Positions 32,587 through 41,403 are shown, counted from the stretch's first letter. The stretch: DNA of 64,000 bases from Pseudomonas sp. UMAB-08 (GCF_900095225.1 NZ_LT607425.1:54767-118766), one strand, 5' to 3'. The notes: generated from the sequence alone by a model not told the origin. Numbers and translations are program-made.

Positions 32587-33569
32587 TCCAGATGCTCGAT
32601 CAGTCGGCGCGCAGCCTCTTGACCGCTGAGCCATGCACCTTCGACACGGCCTGACAGGCACCAGTCGCCACACACATACAAGCCCAGATCCGAGTCGGAC
32701 AATGCGCCCCATTCGTGGGCGGTTGCCGGGCGTGCGTACAGCCAGCGGTGTGCCAGCGTGAACGCGGGGGCGGGCATGGCGCAGCCGACCAGTTCAGCGA
32801 AAGCTCCGTGCAATTGTTCGATCACGGCTTCCTTGGGCATGTCCAGGTGCTGCTTGCTCCAGGCGCTGGTGGCATGCAAAACCCAGGTGTCGAGTGCGCT
32901 GTCACGTCCCGGTTTGCTACGGTTGCGGGCCAGCCAGTCAAGCGCGCTGTCCTGCACGAAGCAGCCCTCCATCGGGGTTTGCAGGGGGGTGTCGAACGCC
33001 AGTGCCACGGCCCAGGTCGGCTCCATCTGCACACCGGCAGCGACGCCAGCGAGTTTCGGCGCGGCGGCCAGCAAGGTTGTCGCTTGCGGTGCGGGCGTGG
33101 CGATGACCACGTGGCTGAAGGGGCCGTAGGTAATGCCGTCGGCGTCCTGCAGATTCCAGTGTTCTTCGCCGCGAAAGACTTCAGTGATCCGGCAAGAGAA
33201 GGTGACCGGCAGATCGCCGCGCATCGCTCGGGTAATCGCGCTCATGCGCGGGGTACCGACCCAGCGCACTTGTTCATCCGGCGACGGACTGAGCTTGCCT
33301 GCGTGGTAGTTGTAGAGCAATGGCTTCCATTCAGCGACGTGGCCTTTGGTTTGCCATTGCTGCACCGCGTCGACGAAGCGGCGGTCGCGAGCAGTGAAAT
33401 ACTGCGCGCCCAGATCCAGAGAGCCTGCATCGCTGCGCTTGCTGGACATTCGGCCGCCACTGCCGTGGCTTTTATCGAAAAGATGAACCGCATGCCCGGC
33501 GGCGTGCAGGGCTTGGGCGGCGGAGAGTCCGGCGATGCCGGTGCCGATGATTGCGATGGGTACAGTCAT
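32583..33569 (-). CDS. NAD(P)/FAD-dependent oxidoreductase (renalase-like)
   Basis: The 328-aa flavoprotein starts MTVPIAIIGTGIAGLSAAQALHA, with the FAD-binding GxGxxG at residues 9-14 and a second FAD-contact segment VHLFDKSHGSGGRMSSKR typical of renalase-like proteins. A C-terminal GLYVCGDWCLSGRVEGAWLSG segment closes the FAD domain. The substrate is unknown. Its own promoter carries a TGTACA site, which ties it to the photolyase operon. Confidence 0.87.
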   Translation of the reverse strand: MTVPIAIIGTGIAGLSAAQALHAAGHAVHLFDKSHGSGGRMSSKRSDAGSLDLGAQYFTARDRRFVDAVQQWQTKGHVAEWKPLLYNYHAGKLSPSPDEQVRWVGTPRMSAITRAMRGDLPVTFSCRITEVFRGEEHWNLQDADGITYGPFSHVVIATPAPQATTLLAAAPKLAGVAAGVQMEPTWAVALAFDTPLQTPMEGCFVQDSALDWLARNRSKPGRDSALDTWVLHATSAWSKQHLDMPKEAVIEQLHGAFAELVGCAMPAPAFTLAHRWLYARPATAHEWGALSDSDLGLYVCGDWCLSGRVEGAWLSGQEAARRLIEHLE

Positions 33570-33590
33570 AGGGGCCTCGTTTACCTTGTC

Positions 33591-33641
33591 CGTACAGACT
33601 ACGCCGTAGTTAAAACCTGTACAATATTGTTTTTTGGTATA
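33591..33641 (-). promoter_or_regulatory. Promoter and LitR-like operator of the renalase-like gene
   Basis: On the minus strand TTGTAC (33619-33624) and TAGTCT (33596-33601) are 17 bp apart and can serve as -35 and -10 boxes. A perfect TGTACA core (33618-33623) overlaps the -35. An imperfect core CGTACA (33591-33596) touches the -10. A degenerate core GGTATA lies exactly 18 bp from the perfect one (33636-33641), the same spacing seen in the 32.2-kb operators. Confidence 0.55.
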
Positions 33642-33841
33642 ACTTGCTGCCTCATGCTGATCGTACGGCTCGACAGCTTGAGTCTGGCGCCCTGATGGGT
33701 TCTTTCAACTACCCGAACGGGTCATGCAGCGTCACCGCTTTCAGGGGTAGCCTATTGTTAGGTCAACGGCGGCGAGTAAAAGCGCCGGGCTGTAATTAAT
33801 AGACTAACGATTTGCGACGAACGCCACGCGAGGGAGATGTC

Positions 33842-34744
33842 ATGCACATATTGCTGACCGGCGGTACTGGTTTGATAGGACGTCAACTCTGCAAGCACTG
33901 GCGGGCTCAAGGTCATCAGCTCACCGTCTGGAGTCGAAGGCCTGGAGAGGTCGGTAAACTCTGCGGCGATTCGGTCCGCGGCATTGCGCGTCTTGACGAG
34001 TTGGGGGCCGAACCGGTTGATGCGGTGATCAATCTGGCAGGCGAGCCGATTGCCGACAGGCCCTGGACCCGCAAGCGCAAGTTACTGCTGTTGAGCAGTC
34101 GCATCGGCCTCACCGAACAGCTGCTCGCGTGGCTGGAGCGGCGTGAACAAAAACCTCAGGTGTTGATTTCTGGCTCGGCGGTGGGTTGGTATGGCGATGG
34201 TGGCGAGCGTGAGCTGGACGAAGACGCGCAGCCAGTCATCCGCGATTTTGCCAGCCAGTTGTGCGAAAGCTGGGAAGAGACCGCGCAACGTGCGGAGGAG
34301 TTGGGCATCCGTGTGGTGATTGTGCGCACGGGGTTGGTGTTGGCCAATCCTGGTGGCTTTTTGCAGCGCCTGTTGCTGCCGTTCAAACTCGGTCTGGGCG
34401 GCCCCATCGGCAATGGCCGGCAATGGATGTCGTGGATTCATTTGCGCGATCAAGTTGCGCTGATTGATTTTCTGTTGAACCAGCCTGACGCCCGAGGTCC
34501 TTATAATGCCTGCGCGCCACACCCTGTGCGTAATCGCGAATTCGCCAAGACGCTGGCTGACGTGCTGCACCGTCCAGCGTTCATGCCATTGCCGGCCCCT
34601 GTGTTGCGCGTGCTGATGGGCGAAATGTCCGAGATGTTGCTGGGTGGTCAGCGCGCGCAACCAGGTCGATTGCAAGCGGCAGGTTTCACTTTCCAATTCA
34701 CTGATCTGCACGCGGCCCTGGATAATTTACTGGGTCGCCACTGA
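33842..34744 (+). CDS. TIGR01777 family NAD-dependent epimerase-like protein
   Basis: The start at 33842 (MHILLTGGTGLIGRQLCKHW) has GAGGGAGA upstream and gives 300 aa. The extended-SDR nucleotide motif GGTGLIG is at residues 7-13. The family signature near INLAGEPIADRPWTRKRK and the segment LISGSAVGWYGDGGERELDE are present. A C-terminal DUF1731 domain contains ALTDVL-like and LLGGQRAQPGRL stretches. The family, which includes YfcH/SulA-like proteins, has no firm function. hemH follows 13 bp downstream. Confidence 0.9.
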   Translation: MHILLTGGTGLIGRQLCKHWRAQGHQLTVWSRRPGEVGKLCGDSVRGIARLDELGAEPVDAVINLAGEPIADRPWTRKRKLLLLSSRIGLTEQLLAWLERREQKPQVLISGSAVGWYGDGGERELDEDAQPVIRDFASQLCESWEETAQRAEELGIRVVIVRTGLVLANPGGFLQRLLLPFKLGLGGPIGNGRQWMSWIHLRDQVALIDFLLNQPDARGPYNACAPHPVRNREFAKTLADVLHRPAFMPLPAPVLRVLMGEMSEMLLGGQRAQPGRLQAAGFTFQFTDLHAALDNLLGRH

Positions 34745-34757
34745 AATAGGATGTTGC

Positions 34758-35783
34758 ATGACCGATCACGCGCTGTTGCTGGTCAATCTGGGTTCACCGG
34801 CGTCGACCAAGGTGGCGGATGTCCGCAGCTACCTGAATCAATTTTTGATGGACCCCTATGTTATTGACCTGGCTTGGCCCATTCGGCGCTTGCTGGTGTC
34901 ACTGATCCTGGTCAAGCGTCCCGAGCAGTCGGCGCATGCCTACGCTTCGATCTGGTGGGACGAAGGTTCGCCGCTGGTGGTGCTGAGTCAGCGTTTGCAA
35001 AAAGCCATGGTCAAGGAGTGGACCCAAGGTCCGGTCGAGCTGGCGATGCGGTATGGCGAGCCGTCAATCGAGACGATGCTCACGCGCCTGGCGGCCCAAG
35101 GTATTCAGAAGGTGACGCTGGCGCCGCTGTACCCGCAGTTTGCCGACAGCACCGTGACCACGGTGATCGAAGAGGCAAAGCGGGTCGTGCGGGCGAAACA
35201 CCTGAAACTACAGTTTTCGGTGCTGCAACCCTTTTACGACCAACCCGAATACATTGATGCGCTGGCGGAGCATGTCCGGCCGCATCTGCAGCAGGAACAT
35301 GACCATCTGCTGCTGAGCTTCCACGGCCTGCCAGAGCGGCATTTGCACAAGCTTGATCCGACCGGCAATCATTGTTTCAAGGGTTCTGATTGCTGCCAGA
35401 TGGCGTCTGCGGAAGTGCTTGCCACATGCTATCGCGCTCAATGCCTGCGCACGGCGGCGCTGTTCGCTGAGCGTTTGGGCTTGCCCGAAGGCAAATGGTC
35501 GGTGTCGTTTCAGTCACGGCTGGGCCGGGCCAAGTGGATCGAACCGTACACGGAGGCACGACTTGAAGCCTTGGCGCAGCAGGGGGTCAAAAAGATCCTG
35601 GTGATGTGCCCGGCGTTTGTCGCTGACTGCATCGAGACCCTGGAAGAAATCGGTGATCGTGGCCGCGAGCAATTTCGCGAAGCCGGTGGCGACGACTTGG
35701 TCCTGATCCCTTGTCTCAATGATGACCCGAATTGGGCAGCGGCGCTGAATGCGCTGTGTGAGCGTGCGCCGTTGATGCTTTGA
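34758..35783 (+). CDS. hemH: Ferrochelatase
   Basis: The last enzyme of heme synthesis inserts Fe2+ into protoporphyrin IX. The start at 34758 (MTDHALLLVNLGSPAS) gives 341 aa. The active-site His is in LLSFHGLPERH, preceded by the YPQFADSTV segment. The metal-site Glu lies in the C-terminal CPAFVADCIETLEEIG signature. It follows the TIGR01777 gene closely and probably shares its promoter. Heme supply in this window is thus encoded at two loci, hemA and hemH. Confidence 0.96.
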   Translation: MTDHALLLVNLGSPASTKVADVRSYLNQFLMDPYVIDLAWPIRRLLVSLILVKRPEQSAHAYASIWWDEGSPLVVLSQRLQKAMVKEWTQGPVELAMRYGEPSIETMLTRLAAQGIQKVTLAPLYPQFADSTVTTVIEEAKRVVRAKHLKLQFSVLQPFYDQPEYIDALAEHVRPHLQQEHDHLLLSFHGLPERHLHKLDPTGNHCFKGSDCCQMASAEVLATCYRAQCLRTAALFAERLGLPEGKWSVSFQSRLGRAKWIEPYTEARLEALAQQGVKKILVMCPAFVADCIETLEEIGDRGREQFREAGGDDLVLIPCLNDDPNWAAALNALCERAPLML

Positions 35784-35956
35784 TTGGCGAGATATGTGGG
35801 GTGGGCTCCGTCTTCGACGCCGCGCTGTCGCGCAGCAAACTGGGTGTTTGGTTCACTCTGAATTCCCGTGGGAGGCTTGCAACTATGCGTCCCGCGGCGA
35901 AAGCGTTAGATAAGGTTCAAATACTCCGCAAGTCATGACGCTCTTCGTTACACGAT

Positions 35957-35990
35957 GGGCCTCTTCGCAGGCAAGCCTGCTCCTACAGGG
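35957..35990. repeat. REP element
   Basis: The sequence contains CTCTTCGCAGGCAAGCCTGC followed by TCCTACAGGG. The palindrome GCAGGC-AA-GCCTGC at 35967-35980 and the CTCCTACAGG tail are typical of Pseudomonas repetitive extragenic palindromes, which are mobilised by RAYT transposases encoded elsewhere in the genome. Confidence 0.85.
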
Positions 35991-36029
35991 TTTTGATCTG
36001 CCTTTTGGATTTTGTGTGAATTGACTATC

Positions 36030-36280
36030 GAATTACGGCAAGGCCCCTTTACCAGAAGGCCGAGCGCAGGCGTTGCGCAGGGGGTAACGAGGCAAGGATG
36101 CCGAGTAAGCCGCACGGGGCCAGGGACGGCCCCTTGCGGCGACCCCGGAGCAACGCTGGAGCGAGGGAAATCCTCGCCTAAGCGAGGATCCGTATGGAGG
36201 GGCAAAGCGTTTTGGCGGGACCTTTTTGGCGTTTGAAAAAGGTTCCTCGCTGTAAAAGCGAAACCATAATTCCAGCAACC
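36030..36280. repeat. Hairpin-rich Pseudomonas intergenic repeat
   Basis: Several strong hairpins occur in series: GGGGCC/GGCCCC near 36116-36134, a perfect 8-bp stem ATCCTCGC-CTAA-GCGAGGAT at 36170-36189, and GGGACCTTTTT/AAAAAGGTTCC near 36219-36247. The wording of the sequence recalls the long intergenic repeats reported in P. fluorescens genomes (families such as R178/R200 in SBW25, from memory). Boundaries are approximate. Confidence 0.6.
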
Positions 36281-36349
36281 ACACATGCCGGATATACACC
36301 CAAGACAAAGCGCCAACGCATTTTATTAAATAATAAAAATCTGTTTGAT

Positions 36350-36432
36350 AGGCGCGGACTCATTCGCGAAAGGCTTAACGCGGAGCAGCAGAATTACCGT
36401 AGCAGCCCATTCGCGAATGAATTCACTCCCAC
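36350..36432. repeat. REP-like inverted pair
   Basis: CATTCGCGAA occurs near 36361 and again, as the perfect palindrome CATTCGCGAATG at 36408-36419, next to AATTCACTCCCACA. The second copy has the CTCCCACA tail of fluorescens-type REP elements. The two copies together resemble a degenerate REP doublet. Confidence 0.55.
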
Positions 36433-36488
36433 ATAACCTGCACAAAGAGTGTGCCTTGCGCAGTCCCTTGCGGGGACGAAGCGAAAAA

Positions 36489-37766
36489 CTAAAGCATCTC
36501 CTCCAGCTTCTTCTTGTGCTTCCAGCTGTCATTGCCTGGCAGCAACAGGTTCAGCGCAATCGCGACCACGGCACACAGGGCAATGCCCTTGAGGCCGAAG
36601 TCGTCAGGGCCGGAGCCTGTACCGATCAATACCCCGCCGATACCAAACACCAGCGTCACCGACACAATCACCAGATTGCGCGCTTCGGCGAGGTCGACTT
36701 TGTGCCGGATCAGGGTGTTCATCCCCACCGCCGCGATTGAGCCGAACAGCAGGCAGAGAATCCCGCCCATCACCGGAATCGGGATGCTTTGCAGCAACGC
36801 ACCGAACTTGCCGATGAAAGCCAGGCTGATGGCGAATATCGCCGCCCAGGTCATGATCTTCGGGTTGTAGTTCTTGGTCAGCATCACCGCGCCCGTGACT
36901 TCGGCGTAGGTGGTGTTCGGTGGTCCGCCAAACAGGCCGGCCGCTGTTGTCGCAATACCATCACCGAGCAGGGTGCGATGCAGACCTGGCGCTTTCAGGT
37001 AATCGCGCCCGGTCACGCTGCCGACCGCAATTACCCCGCCGATATGCTCGATGGCCGGTGCCAGGGCAACTGGAACGATGAACAGAATCGCCTGCCAGTT
37101 GAACTCCGGTGCGGTGAAATGGGGAAGTGCCAACCAAGGGGCGGCGGCAATTTTCGCGGTATCGACCACGCCGAAATAGAACGCCAGAGCAAAGCCGACC
37201 AGGACCCCTGAGATAATCGGCACCAGACGAAAAATCCCTTTGCCGAACACAGCGACGATCACGGTGGTCAGCAGGGCCGGCATCGAGATCAACATCGCGA
37301 TGCGATAAGGGATCAGTTCCGCGCCGTCACCGCCTTTGCCCATGGCCATGTTCGCGGCAATCGGCGCCATGGCCAGACCAATCGAGATGATCACTGGGCC
37401 GATCACCACTGGCGGTAACAAACGGTCGATAAAACCGGTGCCTTTGACCTTCACTGCCAGGCCCAGGAACGTGTAAACGAAGCCTGCCGCCATCACGCCG
37501 CCCATGGTCGCTGCCAGGCCGAACTGACCCTTGGCGAGAATGATCGGGGTGATGAAGGCGAAGCTCGATGCCAGGAATACGGGCACCTGACGTCGGGTCA
37601 CGATCTGGAACAGCAGTGTGCCAAGCCCGGCGGTGAACAATGCGACGTTAGGATCGAGCCCGGTGATCAGTGGCATCAAGACCAATGCGCCGAAGGCCAC
37701 AAACAGCATTTGAGCCCCCGACAGAACCGTACGCCAGAGTGGATCGTTGAACTCATCCGGCTTCAT
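36489..37766 (-). CDS. uraA: Uracil permease
   Basis: The start at 37766 (MKPDEFNDPLWRTVLSGAQM) overlaps the upp stop (ATGA) and gives 425 aa; the longer frame from 37850 runs inside upp. It is a nucleobase:cation symporter-2 protein with about 12-14 membrane segments. The segments APAIEHIGGVIAVG and GGPPNTTYAEVTGAV match the substrate-binding helices of UraA-type uracil:H+ symporters. It works directly with Upp, which converts imported uracil to UMP. Confidence 0.93.
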   Translation of the reverse strand: MKPDEFNDPLWRTVLSGAQMLFVAFGALVLMPLITGLDPNVALFTAGLGTLLFQIVTRRQVPVFLASSFAFITPIILAKGQFGLAATMGGVMAAGFVYTFLGLAVKVKGTGFIDRLLPPVVIGPVIISIGLAMAPIAANMAMGKGGDGAELIPYRIAMLISMPALLTTVIVAVFGKGIFRLVPIISGVLVGFALAFYFGVVDTAKIAAAPWLALPHFTAPEFNWQAILFIVPVALAPAIEHIGGVIAVGSVTGRDYLKAPGLHRTLLGDGIATTAAGLFGGPPNTTYAEVTGAVMLTKNYNPKIMTWAAIFAISLAFIGKFGALLQSIPIPVMGGILCLLFGSIAAVGMNTLIRHKVDLAEARNLVIVSVTLVFGIGGVLIGTGSGPDDFGLKGIALCAVVAIALNLLLPGNDSWKHKKKLEEML

Positions 37767-38404
37767 CAGGCGTCCTTCTGCTTGGTGCCGAATATTTTGT
37801 CGCCGGCATCGCCCAGGCCCGGAATGATGTAGCCGTGTTCGTTCAGGCATTGATCGATGGACGCGGTGTAGATCATCACGTCAGGGTGCGCTTTATCCAC
37901 GGCAGCGATGCCCTCTGGCGCGGCAACCAGGACCATGGCGCGGATTTCCTTGCAGCCGGCTTTTTTCAGCAGGTCGATGGCGGCGATCATGGAGCTGCCG
38001 GTGGCCAGCATCGGGTCGATGATCATCGCCAGACGCTCGTTGATTTCCGGGACCAGCTTTTCCAGATAGGTATGCGCTTGCAGGGTTTCTTCGTTGCGGG
38101 CCAGGCCCACGGCGCTGACCTTGGCGCCCGGAATCAGGCTGAGTACACCGTCGAGCATGCCGATGCCGGCGCGCAGGATCGGTACCACCGTGATTTTCTT
38201 GCCCGCGATTTTCTCGACCTGCACAGTGCCGGCCCACCCCTGGATTTCGTAGTTTTCCAGCGGCAGGTCTTTGGTCGCCTCGTAGGTGAGTAGCGCACCG
38301 ACTTCCTGAGCAAGCTCGCGGAAGTTCTTCGTGCTAATGTCAGCCCGGCGCATAAGGCCGAGTTTGTGGCGGATCAGCGGATGGCGGATCTCACGGATAG
38401 GCAT
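37766..38404 (-). CDS. upp: Uracil phosphoribosyltransferase
   Basis: Upp makes UMP from uracil and PRPP. The protein is 212 aa, starting MPIREIRHPLIRHKLGLMR. The PRPP-binding signature MIIDPMLATGSSMIAAID lies near residue 130, and the C-terminal uracil-binding region ends in GDAGDKIFGT. It is translationally coupled to uraA and diverges from hpt, another salvage enzyme. Confidence 0.96.
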   Translation of the reverse strand: MPIREIRHPLIRHKLGLMRRADISTKNFRELAQEVGALLTYEATKDLPLENYEIQGWAGTVQVEKIAGKKITVVPILRAGIGMLDGVLSLIPGAKVSAVGLARNEETLQAHTYLEKLVPEINERLAMIIDPMLATGSSMIAAIDLLKKAGCKEIRAMVLVAAPEGIAAVDKAHPDVMIYTASIDQCLNEHGYIIPGLGDAGDKIFGTKQKDA

Positions 38405-38566
38405 AAGGAAAGGCTCCGGCGTGGGGCAAAAAAACGGCCTAGATTAATCTATTCAACCGTTACTGTCCTAAGACATCCGGAACGTTAGTCCAGAAATGCT
38501 TGCTCTGACCGAAACGGATGCGTACCTTTGCCGGTTTTTATTCCACCGCACCCCTTGGAGAGCGCT

Positions 38567-39124
38567 ATGTCTGCTGATCTCGAGCATATCCGTCAAATCA
38601 TGCGCGAGGCTGACTGCCTTTATACCGAAGCTGAAGTCGAAGTGGCTATCGCCCGTGTCGGTGCACAGATCAATGCCCAACTGGCCGACAGCAATCCCGT
38701 GGTGTTCTGCGTGATGAACGGCGGCCTGATTTTTTCGGGCAAGTTGTTGACCCATCTGAACTTCCCGCTGGAAGCGTCTTACCTGCACGCCACCCGCTAT
38801 CGCAACGAAACCACTGGCGGCGACCTGTTCTGGAAAGCCAAGCCGGAAGTCTCGTTCATGGACCGCGATGTGTTGATCATTGATGACATCCTCGACGAAG
38901 GTCATACCCTTGGCGCGATCGTGGATTTCTGCAAGCACGCGGGTGCGCGCGCTGTGCACACCGCCGTATTGATCGACAAGGATCACGACCGCAAGGCGCG
39001 TGCTGACCTGAAAGCCGATTTCGTCGGCCTGCCGTGCATCGACCGCTACATCTTCGGTTACGGCATGGATTACAAAGGCTACTGGCGTAACGCTGCCGGC
39101 ATCTATGCGGTTAAAGGGATGTAA
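38567..39124 (+). CDS. hpt: Hypoxanthine-guanine phosphoribosyltransferase
   Basis: This purine-salvage enzyme forms IMP or GMP from the base and PRPP. The start at 38567 (MSADLEHIRQIMREADCLY) has GGAGAGC upstream and gives 185 aa. The PRPP loop VLIIDDILDEGHTL and the flexible-loop region HATRYRNETTGGD are present. The stop overlaps the next start. The counterpart in PAO1 is PA4645. Together with uraA-upp this forms a divergent nucleobase-salvage locus. Confidence 0.93.
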   Translation: MSADLEHIRQIMREADCLYTEAEVEVAIARVGAQINAQLADSNPVVFCVMNGGLIFSGKLLTHLNFPLEASYLHATRYRNETTGGDLFWKAKPEVSFMDRDVLIIDDILDEGHTLGAIVDFCKHAGARAVHTAVLIDKDHDRKARADLKADFVGLPCIDRYIFGYGMDYKGYWRNAAGIYAVKGM

Positions 39125-39600
39125 TGATGAGCGCACCTCGTTTTCTCGACCAGTCGCTGTTTGCCGATCTTGCCGAGAAAGCGGCGGCCAGTCCGCGTGG
39201 CCGGCAGCACCACAATTTCCATCAGATGGAAGAGCCGTGTCACCGCTTGGCGGTGGGTATGCAGCCAGGTACTTACATCGCGCCACATCGCCACCTGAGT
39301 GCCGACAAGGCTGAATGCCTGTTGGTGCTCAAGGGCGCGCTGGGCCTGTTGGTGTTCGATGAGGACGGCCAATTGCTGAGCAAGCGGCTGATGCAGGCAG
39401 GCGGCGATTGCCTCGGTGTGGATTTGCCTCCGGGCGTTTTTCACGGCCTGGTCGTGCTGGCGCCGGACACCCTGATGTTCGAATGTAAAGCCGGTCCCTA
39501 TCACCCACTTAGCGAAGTTGAGTTCGCCCACTGGGCACCGCGCGAAGGCGAGGCGGGAGTGGCTGAATATCATGCCTGGATGCGTGCGCAGTTCGAGTAG
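39124..39600 (+). CDS. WbuC-family cupin-fold metalloprotein
   Basis: The 158-aa protein starts MMSAPRFLDQSLFADL; the second ATG at 39127 is equally possible. A cupin core is visible, with YIAPHRHLSADKAEC carrying metal-ligand His residues, then VDLPPGVFHGLVVL. WbuC-type proteins are often found in O-antigen loci, but here the gene overlaps hpt, so its role is unclear. Confidence 0.85.
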   Translation: MMSAPRFLDQSLFADLAEKAAASPRGRQHHNFHQMEEPCHRLAVGMQPGTYIAPHRHLSADKAECLLVLKGALGLLVFDEDGQLLSKRLMQAGGDCLGVDLPPGVFHGLVVLAPDTLMFECKAGPYHPLSEVEFAHWAPREGEAGVAEYHAWMRAQFE

Positions 39601-39624
39601 CGGCAGCAGCAAGACCCCGCGTCG

Positions 39625-39655
39625 CCCCCTTCGTAGGCTTGCCTGAGAAGGGGGG
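39625..39655. terminator. REP-like hairpin between convergent wbuC-like and SulP genes
   Basis: CCCCCTT pairs with AAGGGGG and an inner AGGC/GCCT stem surrounds a TT loop, giving a long hairpin. Its inner part (AGGCTTGCCT) resembles a REP core. It lies between two stop codons and may serve as a bidirectional end signal. Confidence 0.5.
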
Positions 39656-39675
39656 CTTGCACGCACTCAAAACAT

Positions 39676-41403
39676 CTATCGCGCGTCATCCTGACCCAGC
39701 CAGCGCAACGCTTTTTCTCGTGCCTGGTGCAGGTCGCGCACGTAAGTCAGTTGCCCTTCAAGCCGATGCACGCCGGCCCGGCGTAATTTCAAGCGCACCC
39801 TCGGCGTGGTCCCAACCAGGATCAGGCCGACCCCTGCACTGCGGTATTCAACCAACACGCTGTCCAGTGCTGCCAGTGCGGTCATATCGAGCATGGGCAC
39901 CGCGCTCATGTCCACCACCACGACCTTGACCCCCGAGCTGAACTTACGCAGCACGCTGAGGGCTTTTTCCGCTGCGCCGAAGAACAACGGCCCGCGAATC
40001 GCGTAGCTCTGCACCTGGTCGGGCATGTCGTGCAACGCTTGGTGGTAGCTGCGCGGCAGTTCGGCGGTGTCGGTCAGGTCGCTCATGCGCTTGATAAACA
40101 GCCCTGCCGCCATGAGCAGCCCGACGCCGACCGCCAGCACCATGTCGAACAGCACCGTCAGGCTCAAACAGGTCAGCAGTACCCATACATCGCTACGTGG
40201 CGCTATGCGCAGGGTGTGGATAACGTGACGGGCTTCGGCCATGTTCCAGGCCACCATCACCAGCAAAGCTGCCATTGCCGCCATGGGCAGGTAGCTGAAC
40301 AGCGGCGCCAACAGGACAATCGAGATCAGCACCACGGCGCTGTGAATGATCGCCGCCAGGGGCGAAAACGCACCGGCGCGGATGTTTGCCGCACTGCGGG
40401 CGATGGCTGCCGTGGCGGTGATCCCGCCGAACAACGGCCCAACCAGATTGCCCAGGCCTTGGCCGATCAGCTCGGCATTGGGGTCATGTTTACTGCCTGT
40501 CATGCCATCGCCGACCACCGCGCATAGCAGTGACTCCATAGCGCCAAGCATCGCGATAGCGAACGCCGGGGCCATCAGTTGGCGGATCAAATCATAGGAC
40601 AGGGTCAGCGATTGCCCATCGGCGGCGGGCAGGTTCCACGGCCAGGTGAAGGTCGGCAGGAACGGCGGGATGCCGGCATGACGGATGCCGTCGACGCTAT
40701 AGCTGAAGCGTTCACCCAGGGTTGCGACTGACCAGCCCGCGGCCTCCATCAGCAATCCCAGTAGCGCGCCTACCGCCAGCGCAACCAGATGCCCCGGGAC
40801 TTTCGGCACCCAGCGTGGCCAGACAATCAGCACTGCCAGGCACACCGCACCTACCACCGCATCGCCCAAATGAGCGCTGGGCAGCGACTGGATCAATACG
40901 CCTACTTGCTCGACATAGTGCTGCGGTTGGCTGATGAGGCTCAGGCCGAGCAAGTCCTTGAGCTGCAAGGTCGCGATCACAATCCCGATCCCGGCGGTAA
41001 AGCCCAGGGTGACGGGGTAGGGAATGTACTGAATCAGCCGACCTGCGCGGATCAGGCCCAAGGCGATCAGGATTACCCCGGCGAGCATCGTGCACAGCAA
41101 CAGGCCACCGAGTCCGTACTGCTGGGTGATGGGCAGCAAGATCACCACGAAGGCGGCGGTCGGCCCGCTGACGTTGAACCGCGAGCCGCCCGTCAAGGCG
41201 ATCAACGGGGCGGCCACCAGCACGGTATACAGCCCATATTGGGGGGCGACGCCCACTGCGATGGCCAAGGCCATTGCCAGAGGAATGGCGATGACCCCTA
41301 CCGTCAAGCCGGCGCTGAGGTCGCCGCGCAAGGCGATCCATGAGTACCCGGCACGCCAGGTTTGGCGCCAGGCAGAAAAAACGGGCGGAAGAGAGAAAGA
41401 CAT
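39676..41403 (-). CDS. SulP-family anion transporter with STAS domain
   Basis: The start at 41403 (MSFSLPPVFSAWRQTWRAG) has GGAG upstream and gives 575 aa. The SulP transport domain (about 20-420) includes the signature DLSAGLTVGVIAIPLAMALA and around 12 membrane segments. A C-terminal STAS domain (about 450-560) contains VVDMSAVPMLDMTALAALD. Substrates in this family are sulfate, bicarbonate or dicarboxylates; sequence alone does not decide. No carbonic anhydrase gene lies alongside. It diverges from the small exported protein gene at 41580. Confidence 0.92.
   Translation of the reverse strand: MSFSLPPVFSAWRQTWRAGYSWIALRGDLSAGLTVGVIAIPLAMALAIAVGVAPQYGLYTVLVAAPLIALTGGSRFNVSGPTAAFVVILLPITQQYGLGGLLLCTMLAGVILIALGLIRAGRLIQYIPYPVTLGFTAGIGIVIATLQLKDLLGLSLISQPQHYVEQVGVLIQSLPSAHLGDAVVGAVCLAVLIVWPRWVPKVPGHLVALAVGALLGLLMEAAGWSVATLGERFSYSVDGIRHAGIPPFLPTFTWPWNLPAADGQSLTLSYDLIRQLMAPAFAIAMLGAMESLLCAVVGDGMTGSKHDPNAELIGQGLGNLVGPLFGGITATAAIARSAANIRAGAFSPLAAIIHSAVVLISIVLLAPLFSYLPMAAMAALLVMVAWNMAEARHVIHTLRIAPRSDVWVLLTCLSLTVLFDMVLAVGVGLLMAAGLFIKRMSDLTDTAELPRSYHQALHDMPDQVQSYAIRGPLFFGAAEKALSVLRKFSSGVKVVVVDMSAVPMLDMTALAALDSVLVEYRSAGVGLILVGTTPRVRLKLRRAGVHRLEGQLTYVRDLHQAREKALRWLGQDDAR

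Larger units (their letters stand above)
35784..36488. other. Repeat-rich intergenic region downstream of hemH
   Basis: The 705-bp gap between hemH and the convergent uraA gene holds no credible gene. It contains a REP element near 35957-35990, a large hairpin-rich repeat at about 36030-36280, and a pair of REP-like sequences at about 36340-36440. Each is described separately. Small reading frames here (for example on the minus strand at 36033-36308) are low-complexity by-products of the repeat. Confidence 0.7.

Noticed and set aside
36033..36308. A 91-codon minus-strand frame in the repeat island
   Set aside because: The peptide is Arg/Pro/Ser-rich, has no ribosome site, and spans the hairpins of the repeat. 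Similar peptides are produced by copies of this repeat type in other Pseudomonas genomes.
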